From Desulfobacteraceae bacterium (GTDB lineage: Bacteria; Desulfobacterota; Desulfobacteria; Desulfobacterales; DAOWNP01), in contig DAOWNP010000056.1 of the NCBI GenBank assembly GCA_030642545.1, positions 1 to 10,459 of the forward strand: 10,459 nt of DNA. Direction: 5' to 3'. The notes below the pieces were generated by a model, which was given only the letters and a program-made list of their open reading frames with translations, was not told the origin of the DNA and did not search any database. Positions 1 to 5,473 of the stretch are shown here, in pieces; positions within the stretch are counted from its first letter, which is position 1; the number at the start of each line of letters is the position of its first letter. The translations under genes and the position numbers were made by a program.

Positions 1-13
1 GGATGAGGGTGCC

Positions 14-196
14 ATGGTAATACCTGGTTTTAAAGCTTATGATGTAAAGTGTTTATCTTGTAATTGGAAAAAAATGATACCTGTTCGAACAGTAGGCGAT
101 CCTTTTGGATTGTTGGATAAAATACGACTTCCATCAAAATGCCCTGAATGTGGTGGAAAAGTTAGTAAAAAAGAAAATAAGAATGTGCGTTTTTAA
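14..196 (+). CDS. Small zinc-ribbon protein of unknown function
   Basis: This is a 60-residue protein with two CxxC knuckles, C13-x-x-C16 and C43-x-x-C46, about 26 residues apart, and a basic tail. That pattern is a classic four-cysteine zinc ribbon, so a structural metal site and contact with nucleic acid or protein are plausible. No specific family is recognised. The ATG at 14 follows a GAGGG stretch by only 4 bases, which is tight. The frame has no stop codon back to the window edge (it reads D-E-G-A before M1), so the true start could lie upstream and the gene could be 5'-partial. An attC-like palindrome begins 10 bases after the stop codon, so this could be the open reading frame of an integron-type gene cassette rather than part of the chemotaxis cluster. 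The coding call rests on the paired cysteine motif. Confidence 0.65.
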   Translation: MVIPGFKAYDVKCLSCNWKKMIPVRTVGDPFGLLDKIRLPSKCPECGGKVSKKENKNVRF

Positions 197-206
197 TAGA
201 TTAATT

Positions 207-292
207 GCCGAACAAAAGCATCCAGTGGACAGTTAACAGTGGCGTTTCGCTTCGCTACACTCTGCTTTTAACTGCTGCTGATGATGATAGGC
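207..292 (+). repeat. Integron attC-like imperfect palindrome
   Basis: This is an 86-bp non-coding element. It begins with GCCGAAC (207-213), close to the R'' consensus RYYYAAC, and ends with GATAGGC (286-292), close to the R' consensus GTTRRRY. Between them CATCCAG (219-225) pairs with CTGATG (278-283) with one bulged C. CAGTTAA (230-236) pairs perfectly with TTAACTG (268-274). A terminal hairpin GCG (242-244)/CGC (253-255) closes a TTTCGCTT loop. Pairing with unpaired bases on one arm, and a position just downstream of a small open reading frame, are the hallmarks of attC sites. Both outer boxes deviate at one or more positions, and R' lacks the GTT at which integrases cut, so the site would be decayed or divergent. 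A REP-like or MITE-like palindrome is the main alternative. Confidence 0.5.
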
Positions 293-499
293 AATATTTA
301 TTAAAAAATTAGTTTAGAAATATCGGATTAATTATACTTAGATACTTATTAATAAATGTAAAATATTTTTGATTTTCTCATCCCAAGTAAAATAAATTTA
401 TATATATGTTAACAAATATTCAAGTAAAAAACAGTTATATCAGATTCCTGATTTTGTAGATTTTTTATAATAATCATAAATAGAAAGAGGAGAAAAATA
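293..499 (+). promoter_or_regulatory. AT-rich leader of the chemoreceptor gene
   Basis: This is about 200 bases of very AT-rich non-coding DNA. A strong Shine-Dalgarno sequence AGGAG (488-492) sits 7 bases before the receptor ATG at 500. The promoter is unclear. TTGATT (369-374) and TAAATT (393-398) are 18 bases apart and form a weak sigma70-like pair, but such matches are expected by chance here. I saw no convincing sigma28 or sigma54 promoter and no terminator. Confidence 0.3.
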
Positions 500-2752
500 A
501 TGTTTCAAAAATTAAATCTCAGGGCAAGACTTATGATTATAGGGTGCTTATTAACCCTTGTACCGCTCATTTTTATAGGGGTTTTTAATATTGTTAAAAA
601 TAAGGACTTACTTCAGGTATCAAAAAAAGAGAGTATAGACCTTGCCCGTAAGAATTTAGAGGTTATGACAAAATCAGTTTATGCACTTGCAGAAACACAA
701 AATGAACTTATACTTCGTAAATTAGATAGTGATCTTAAAACTGCTCAAGAGATTGTAAAAACAAAAGGAGGTATTTTTTATGGTAAAAAAAATATTTCAT
801 GGAGTGCAGTAAATCAATATACTCAACAGATTACTCCTGTTAAGATACCGACTTTGTATGCCGGAAAAACATGGCTGGGGCAAATTAAAAACATGAGAAA
901 AAGAGTACCTGTGATTGATAAGGTTCAGGACTTATCAGGAGGTGTTACCTGTACAATTTTTCAAAGAATGAACAGGACAGGAGATATGCTCAGAGTAGCA
1001 ACAAATGTGTTAAAAAAAAATGGCTCGAGAGCAATTGGAACATATATTCCCCATATCAATCCTGATGGAAAGCCAAATCCTGTTATATCAACTATATTGA
1101 GAGGGCAAACATATAAAGGCCGTGCATATGTGGTAAACAAATGGTATATTACAGCTTATACTCCTATTTACGGACAGGCACAAAAAATAATAGGTATTTT
1201 ATATGTTGGAATTCCTGTTGAAACAACAGCATCTCTTAGAAAAAATATCACAAAAATTCAACCTGGTAAAACAGGCTATGCTTATGTTTTAGATAGTAAA
1301 GGCAGCTATATAATATCTAAAAACAGTAAAAGAGATGGAGAAAATTTTTGGGACGCCAAAGATGCCAAAGGTACGTATTTTATCAGGAGTTTGTGCCTGA
1401 AAGCCAATACTCTTAAACCGGATGAAGTTGGTGAAGAAAAATATTTCTGGAAGAATCAGGAAGATTCGGAACCCCGTGAGAAAATTGTAAAACTTATGTA
1501 CTTTGCCCCCTGGGATTGGGTAATAGGTGTAGGTGCTTATACAGATGAGATTTATGAAGGAACAAAATATATAGTTAATAGTTCAGAACGTATTAATGCT
1601 GTTATGATCTATGTAATATTTTTTACTTTGCTTATATCAATAGGGATCTGGTTTTTTGTTTCAAAAACCATTGCAGATCCAATCATACAGGTTACAAAAA
1701 CAATAAGAGGAGTTGCTGTTGATCGTGATCTTACCCTAAAAATACCTGTAAAATCAAATGATGAAATAGGTCTTATGGCAAAGGAATTTAATCAGTTGAT
1801 GGATCTTTTAGGAACCGTTTTTTCAACAGTTAATAATGTTGCTAATGAAGTAGATAAAAATGCAGCAAGCGTTGCAAAACGAGCTTCAGCAAATAAAAGC
1901 CGTGCTAAAGAAGAAGAAGAAAATGCTGTAAAAGTCCAGAAAACAATAAGTAAAATGGGAGTTACAGCTGGTGAAGTAGCTCAGTTTTCAGATGATCAAA
2001 AAAAAGCAGCGGGTAGTTCTGATGATCATATTAAAGGACTTATTGAGTCAATGAATAAAATGAGTGAATCAGCTAAAATATATGCAGAACATGGAGAAGC
2101 TGTAATATTATCAGCTGAAGAAGGAGCCTCTGCTGTAACAGCAAGTGTTAAAGGTATGCAGACTATAGCACAATCATCTGAACAAATAACTGAAATTATA
2201 TCAGTTATCACTGAAATTGCAGAAAAAACAGATCTCCTCGCACTCAACGCCGCAATTGAAGCTGCCCGTGCAGGAGAACATGGAAAAGGTTTTGCTGTTG
2301 TTGCAGATGAAGTAGGTAAGCTTGCTCAGCGTTCATCAGAAGCTGCAAAAGAAATTTCAAAGCTGATAAAAAATTCATCAGAAAGTGTTAGCATAGGAAC
2401 ACAGCTTACAGCTGATTCAAAATCTACATTAGACAAGATTACAGAAAAAGGTAAGATTAACATGACAGCTGTTGAAGAAATTTCAAAATTTGTAACGCAA
2501 ATGGTAAAAGATACTGAAAACATTACTGTAGAAATGTCTTCAGTGGTCAGCCATTCAGATCAAATGAAAGAGTTAACATCTCTCCAGGCAGACCGTTCTA
2601 AAAAACTTATCGCTATTTCAAAAGCTTCTGTAGATGCATCTAACAAAACAGCTCAGGGTGCAGGAGAGGTTATGAATTTTACATCAGATCTTCAAACTCT
2701 TTCCAAACATCTTGTTAAACAGATTAAAGAGTTTAAATTTTTATCAAAATAG
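500..2752 (+). CDS. Methyl-accepting chemotaxis protein with periplasmic Cache sensor
   Basis: This is a 750-residue transmembrane chemoreceptor that would control CheA through CheW. TM1 is at about residues 11-32. A large periplasmic sensor spans about 35-365 and resembles the Cache_3-Cache_2 fusion family: a V-Q-D-L-S-G-G-V-T region, then DGKPNPV, a YKGRAYVV stretch, a second Cache-like KTGYAYVLDSKG segment and WDWVIGVGAY near the membrane. TM2 is at about 368-388, followed by a HAMP domain (about 389-441, with a DEIG motif). The long cytoplasmic helical hairpin has its conserved tip at 578-593 (DLLALNAAIEAARAGE), followed by GKGFAVVADEVGKLA. The tip has TDLLALN where many receptors have TNLLALN. 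The C-terminus (EFKFLSK) lacks the NWETF-type pentapeptide used by some receptors to tether CheR/CheB. E540-E541 form a candidate modification pair but do not fit the usual consensus well. The ligand cannot be told from sequence; small organic acids are typical for Cache receptors. Start supported by AGGAG 7 bases upstream. Confidence 0.96.
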   Translation: MFQKLNLRARLMIIGCLLTLVPLIFIGVFNIVKNKDLLQVSKKESIDLARKNLEVMTKSVYALAETQNELILRKLDSDLKTAQEIVKTKGGIFYGKKNISWSAVNQYTQQITPVKIPTLYAGKTWLGQIKNMRKRVPVIDKVQDLSGGVTCTIFQRMNRTGDMLRVATNVLKKNGSRAIGTYIPHINPDGKPNPVISTILRGQTYKGRAYVVNKWYITAYTPIYGQAQKIIGILYVGIPVETTASLRKNITKIQPGKTGYAYVLDSKGSYIISKNSKRDGENFWDAKDAKGTYFIRSLCLKANTLKPDEVGEEKYFWKNQEDSEPREKIVKLMYFAPWDWVIGVGAYTDEIYEGTKYIVNSSERINAVMIYVIFFTLLISIGIWFFVSKTIADPIIQVTKTIRGVAVDRDLTLKIPVKSNDEIGLMAKEFNQLMDLLGTVFSTVNNVANEVDKNAASVAKRASANKSRAKEEEENAVKVQKTISKMGVTAGEVAQFSDDQKKAAGSSDDHIKGLIESMNKMSESAKIYAEHGEAVILSAEEGASAVTASVKGMQTIAQSSEQITEIISVITEIAEKTDLLALNAAIEAARAGEHGKGFAVVADEVGKLAQRSSEAAKEISKLIKNSSESVSIGTQLTADSKSTLDKITEKGKINMTAVEEISKFVTQMVKDTENITVEMSSVVSHSDQMKELTSLQADRSKKLIAISKASVDASNKTAQGAGEVMNFTSDLQTLSKHLVKQIKEFKFLSK

Positions 2753-2910
2753 TGGACGCACAGGTTGTGCAGCAGAATGAAAATTTATTCCTCGTTCAAG
2801 GCGAAAAATCAATTTAACCACAGGTATACTCAGTTGTATTCCGAGGATTAAATTTATTTTTTAACGCAGAAATTGGATAAATTAGCGTTTTGCATGCGCC
2901 TGTGCAGACT
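2753..2910. repeat. Nested inverted-repeat block, likely dispersed repeat
   Basis: This is about 155 bp of non-coding DNA with several nested inverted repeats. The outer arms are GCACAGG (2758-2764) and CCTGTGC (2899-2905), a perfect 7-bp pair. An inner pair, 2781-2794 (AAATTTATTCCTCG) and 2842-2855 (CGAGGATTAAATTT), matches at 13 of 14 positions. A third pair, AACGC (2863-2867) and GCGTT (2885-2889), lies further right. GCAC/GTGC (2758-2761/2767-2770) forms a small hairpin at the left end. There is no T-tract, so it is not a simple terminator. The architecture suits a MITE/REP-like element or a structured RNA processing site. No second copy lies in this window. I have a vague recollection of similar sequences in Desulfobacterales genomes but cannot confirm it. 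Confidence 0.55.
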
Positions 2911-2935
2911 TATTACTGCTTTAAGGAGATATAAT

Positions 2936-3445
2936 ATGGAAAATGAGAAACTTATTACAAAACCGAATCATTCTGAAAAATCTACAATTGTACAAATGGT
3001 TGGTTTTATAATTAGTGACGATATGTTTGCTCTTGATATTCTTATGGTACAGGAAATTATTAAAACTACTACAATTACAAACCTTCCTAATTCTCCAGAA
3101 TTTATTGAAGGTGTTATAAATCTAAGAGGCAGTATACTTCCTGTTATAGAACTTCGTAAAAGACTTAATCTTGCTGAATTAAAAGACAAACCAAAATCAC
3201 ATTCAAGAATTATTATTGTGAATATTGATAATCATGTAACAGGTTTTATAGTTGATTCAGTAACAAAAATACTAAAAGTTAAAGAAAATCTAATTGAACC
3301 TCCTCCTGAAATGGTTTTAGCAGGTTTAGACAATCAATATATATTTGGGGTATGTGACATAGAAGGCAGATTAGTAACAATATTGGATTTCAACAGAATC
3401 TTGCAAATAAACGAAGTAAAAATATTGAAAACATTAGATAAATAA
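2936..3445 (+). CDS. cheW: Chemotaxis coupling protein CheW
   Basis: CheW is the SH3-like scaffold protein that links chemoreceptors to the CheA P5 domain at the inner face of the membrane. The 169-residue product is a single CheW domain (about 16-160): an opening VGFIISDDMFALDI strand pair, the conserved INLRG motif with R64, then ILPVIELRKRL, and a closing IFGVCDIEGRLVTILDFNRIL. Length is normal for the family. The start chosen is the ATG at 2936, preceded by AAGGAG (2923-2928) with 7 bases between. The frame is open further upstream to a TTG at 2873, but that extension is translated from the inverted-repeat block and has no CheW homology or ribosome site. It lies between the receptor and cheY in the same direction, as expected for a receptor-CheW-CheA signalling set. 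Confidence 0.95.
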   Translation: MENEKLITKPNHSEKSTIVQMVGFIISDDMFALDILMVQEIIKTTTITNLPNSPEFIEGVINLRGSILPVIELRKRLNLAELKDKPKSHSRIIIVNIDNHVTGFIVDSVTKILKVKENLIEPPPEMVLAGLDNQYIFGVCDIEGRLVTILDFNRILQINEVKILKTLDK

Positions 3446-3468
3446 GTTTTAGAATAAAATAAATTATA

Positions 3469-3484
3469 CGTTTTTTAAAAAACG
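3469..3484. promoter_or_regulatory. Perfect 16-bp palindrome at the cheY ribosome site
   Basis: CGTTTTTTAAAAAACG is a perfect inverted repeat whose last base is the first G of the GGAG Shine-Dalgarno sequence (3484-3487) of cheY. As RNA it could fold into a weak 6-bp stem with a TTAA loop beside the ribosome site; as DNA it could be an operator half-site pair. The tract is almost all A and T, so chance in an AT-rich genome is a real alternative. Confidence 0.3.
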
Positions 3485-3493
3485 GAGATCATA

Positions 3494-3847
3494 ATGAGTA
3501 AACGTATTCTAATAGTTGATGATTCTTCCATGATGAGGAATATGATAAAAGGAGTACTTAAAAAAGCAGGGCATACAATAGCAGGTGAAGCTAAAAATGG
3601 TATGGAAGGAGTAGAATTATATAAAGCCCTTGTTCCTGATTTGGTAACTATGGATATTACTATGCGTATTATGGACGGTTTTACAGCAGCAAAAAAAATT
3701 TTAACTTATGATAAAACCGCCAAAATTATATTTTTATCAAATCTTGATAAAGAAAAGTATAGTAATGAAGTAGAAGAAATCGGAGCCATTGGATATGTTA
3801 GCAAACATATGACCCGCGAAATACTTGAGCTCATTGATAATGCCTGA
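3494..3847 (+). CDS. cheY: Single-domain response regulator, CheY-like
   Basis: This is a 117-residue stand-alone receiver domain that would take phosphate from CheA and diffuse to its target. Acidic-pocket residues D9 and D10, phosphoacceptor D54, switch serine S82 (IIFLSN) and the conserved lysine K104 are all in place. Two positions are unusual. The proline normally four residues after the phosphoacceptor (D-x-x-M-P) is R58, and the proline normally after the lysine (K-P) is H105. Both lie near the active site, so phosphorylation is likely but kinetics or partner choice may differ from typical CheY. GGAG sits 6 bases before the ATG. The gene follows cheW by 48 bases, so it is probably the cognate output regulator of this cluster. 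Whether the target is a flagellar motor, a pilus or something else is not shown. Confidence 0.92.
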   Translation: MSKRILIVDDSSMMRNMIKGVLKKAGHTIAGEAKNGMEGVELYKALVPDLVTMDITMRIMDGFTAAKKILTYDKTAKIIFLSNLDKEKYSNEVEEIGAIGYVSKHMTREILELIDNA

Positions 3848-3873
3848 ATTTATAACTATTGCCAATAAATTTC

Positions 3874-3879
3874 TATAAT
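3874..3879 (+). promoter_or_regulatory. Possible internal -10 box before the HAMP gene
   Basis: A perfect TATAAT lies 30 bases before the HAMP-protein ATG at 3910, inside a 62-base gap. No good -35 hexamer is found at 16-18 bases (TATAAC is at that position). The downstream gene lacks a clear Shine-Dalgarno sequence, which would fit a short leader, but TATAAT is common by chance in DNA this AT-rich. Confidence 0.2.
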
Positions 3880-3909
3880 CTTTTTATCATTTGGTTAATT
3901 TAAAAAAGC

Positions 3910-4668
3910 ATGAAGATATTAAGAGATAAAAAAAGCTGGGATGGTAAAGAGAGAAGAAGTATTGTCCGTATAAAAATGCAGAAAATGAAAAACAGTTTGT
4001 TAAAATTCCAGTTTTCAGATCTTAGAAAACGGCTTTTAATATATTTTGCTCTAATAATATTTGTAACTTTTTCTGTTGGTATTCAGCTGATTGTTGAAGT
4101 TGGCAGTGACCGTATGCATAAACAGATATCAAAAAGTATTTCAGGGCATTTAAAAGAAAACGCTGACATTCAATCTGTTGAATTAAATATTAAACAGGTT
4201 CTTAAAAGATTTCAGATGCGTATGGTGCTGATTATGATTATTGTTTTGATCTGTGTTATAGCAACTATGTTTGTTTTTATTCGTAACATTGTAGAACCTC
4301 TTGATATTATGGTTAAAGTTACAAAAAAAATTGCAAAGGGGCATCTTGATCAAACAATTCCTATACAAAATCAGGATGAAATAGGACAGATAGGAGAACT
4401 GATAAATGATCTTTCTGCTAATCTTCAGGAGATTTTGCTTCATGTATGGAATCACACAGGCAAAGATATAGAACTGTTAAATAATATTTCAAAAGAGCTT
4501 CAGTTTAAAAAAGAGACAATATGTCCTGATGTAAATAAAAATATAGCAATTGTTGCTCAGGATATAGAAGATATGCAAAACATGGTCAAGGCTTTTGATT
4601 TCTATAATATAAAGCTTGACTCCGGCAAAGTTGTTGCAGATACAAAAAAGGAAATATATGATGCTTGA
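3910..4668 (+). CDS. Two-TM HAMP-domain membrane protein without output domain
   Basis: This is a 252-residue protein. An N-terminal basic cytoplasmic segment (1-42) carries a DGKERRS motif (11-17). TM1 is at about 43-62, followed by a short periplasmic loop of about 40 residues (63-104) and TM2 at about 105-124. A HAMP domain spans about 125-178, with the conserved proline P130 and a DEIG motif near its second helix. The last 70 or so residues are helical and match no catalytic domain I know: no HPt, kinase, GGDEF, cyclase or receptor-signalling tip. It looks like a sensor or relay that ends after HAMP and may pass conformational change to a partner. RRSIVR in the N-terminal segment resembles the PilZ RxxxR arginines, but no PilZ barrel follows, so c-di-GMP binding is not claimed. 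No clear ribosome site precedes the ATG at 3910; starts at M23 or M26 are possible. The 3' end overlaps the TauE/SafE gene by 11 bases, suggesting coupled translation and joint function. Confidence 0.8.
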   Translation: MKILRDKKSWDGKERRSIVRIKMQKMKNSLLKFQFSDLRKRLLIYFALIIFVTFSVGIQLIVEVGSDRMHKQISKSISGHLKENADIQSVELNIKQVLKRFQMRMVLIMIIVLICVIATMFVFIRNIVEPLDIMVKVTKKIAKGHLDQTIPIQNQDEIGQIGELINDLSANLQEILLHVWNHTGKDIELLNNISKELQFKKETICPDVNKNIAIVAQDIEDMQNMVKAFDFYNIKLDSGKVVADTKKEIYDA

Positions 4669-4873
4669 ATTATGGTTTATGCTTCCTGTTTCTATTGCTG
4701 TAGCAAGTATAGCTACAGGCAGTGGTTTTGGAGGAGGCATACTTCTTTTTCCTGTGTTTATATATGTTCTCAATTTAAATGTTCCGGAAGCAGTAGGGAC
4801 AGGAATGATAACCGAGCTTTGTGGTATGACCTCTGCAATGATAACATATAACAAACAAAAAAATAGAGTATGA
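4658..4873 (+). pseudogene. TauE/SafE-family permease, N-terminal fragment (frameshifted)
   Basis: This is a 71-residue fragment holding the first membrane segments of a TauE/SafE permease, a family of predicted exporters of sulfite, sulfonates or organosulfur anions. The glycine-rich GSGFGGG followed by LLFPVF, and the EAVGTGM segment, are typical of the family's first half. The start is the ATG at 4658 (a second ATG follows at once), with AAGGA just upstream and inside the end of the HAMP gene. Translation stops at TGA 4871-4873, shortly after a run of seven A (4857-4863). The rest of the protein continues in the +1 frame from about 4863 (reading I-E-Y-E-I-A-L-P into the 4887 frame). Removing one A would give an uninterrupted protein of about 255 residues, the normal family length. 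It may be a pseudogene, a sequencing error in the A run, or a case of slippage. Confidence 0.8.
4857..4863 (+). other. Seven-A run at the permease frameshift
   Basis: Seven consecutive A residues mark the point where the TauE/SafE reading frame changes from that of 4658 to that of 4887. One A fewer restores a continuous family-length protein. A-runs are prone to polymerase slippage and to homopolymer length errors in some sequencing methods. Confidence 0.7.
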
Positions 4874-4886
4874 AATAGCATTACCA

Positions 4887-5426
4887 ATGATTATTATAAG
4901 CTTTCCAGGATTACTTACAGGTCTTTATATAATACAGATTGTAAATCCGGCTATTCCTAAATTTTTTTTTGGTTTTTTGGTTATTATTTGTGCTTTTTGG
5001 ATGTTATTTTCTTTAAAAAGCCAGGCAGTAAATACAAATTCCCATGTACTTGTAGAAAAAATGATTCCTTATGCCTGGGTTCCTTTTATCGGTGGTTTGT
5101 CAAGTGGAATAAGCTCTGTAGGTACAGCAGAATCGCTGCTTCCCGTTCTTGAAAGAAAACTTAAAATTGAAATTCACAGAGCAATAGCTACAGCTGTTAT
5201 GGTGGAAGGAGCAGTTGGGTGGCTGGCAACCTCTATTAATATATGGGAAGGTAATATCCGGTGGGATATCGCAGCTTTTACTACAACAGGTGTTATTATT
5301 GGCGGTAGAATAGGTCCAGTACTCTCAGGAATGTTAGATGTACAAATATTAAAGCTTATTTTTTCTGTCTTTGTATTTTTTACAGGTATTCATATGATTT
5401 ACAAAAATTATAATTTACTTTTTTGA
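4887..5426 (+). pseudogene. TauE/SafE-family permease, C-terminal fragment
   Basis: This is a 179-residue remainder of the same permease. It begins with IIISFPGLLTGLYI, the segment that normally follows the family's first three helices. Later come a second-repeat signature FIGGLSSGISSVGTAESLLP, then HRAIATAVMVEGAVGW, and a terminal hydrophobic helix (FSVFVFFTGIHMIY). At least five hydrophobic segments are visible. The ATG at 4887 has no ribosome site, and sequence homologous to the family continues upstream of it in frame (E-Y-E-I-A-L-P), so 4887 is not a natural start. That argues for one frameshifted gene rather than two. The second-repeat motif GISSVGTAES replaces the triple-glycine of many members, a variation seen within the family. 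If expressed whole, the product would sit in the inner membrane; the substrate is unknown. Confidence 0.8.
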
Positions 5427-5473
5427 CAATATTTGAATAAAATTTAATCAGAAAATTATAAGAGGTATATATT

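Noticed and set aside
2753..2780. Terminator after the chemoreceptor gene (GCACAGGTTGTGC hairpin)
   Set aside because: The stem is only 4 bp and no T-tract follows it.
2873..2935. Upstream TTG-start extension of cheW (21 extra residues)
   Set aside because: It is translated from the inverted-repeat block, has no ribosome site and no CheW similarity, whereas the ATG at 2936 has AAGGAG at ideal spacing.
3943..3969. PilZ-like RxxxR motif (RRSIVR) in the HAMP protein as a c-di-GMP site
   Set aside because: No PilZ barrel or D/NxSxxG motif follows; a short basic motif before a membrane helix is common.
4616..4657. Upstream TTG-start extension of the TauE/SafE gene
   Set aside because: The added residues are polar, lie inside the HAMP gene and precede a better ATG at 4658 with AAGGA upstream and immediate membrane-helix sequence.
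4183..4887. Minus-strand open frames over the HAMP and permease genes
   Set aside because: They are antisense to well-supported genes, have low-complexity composition and no recognisable motifs.
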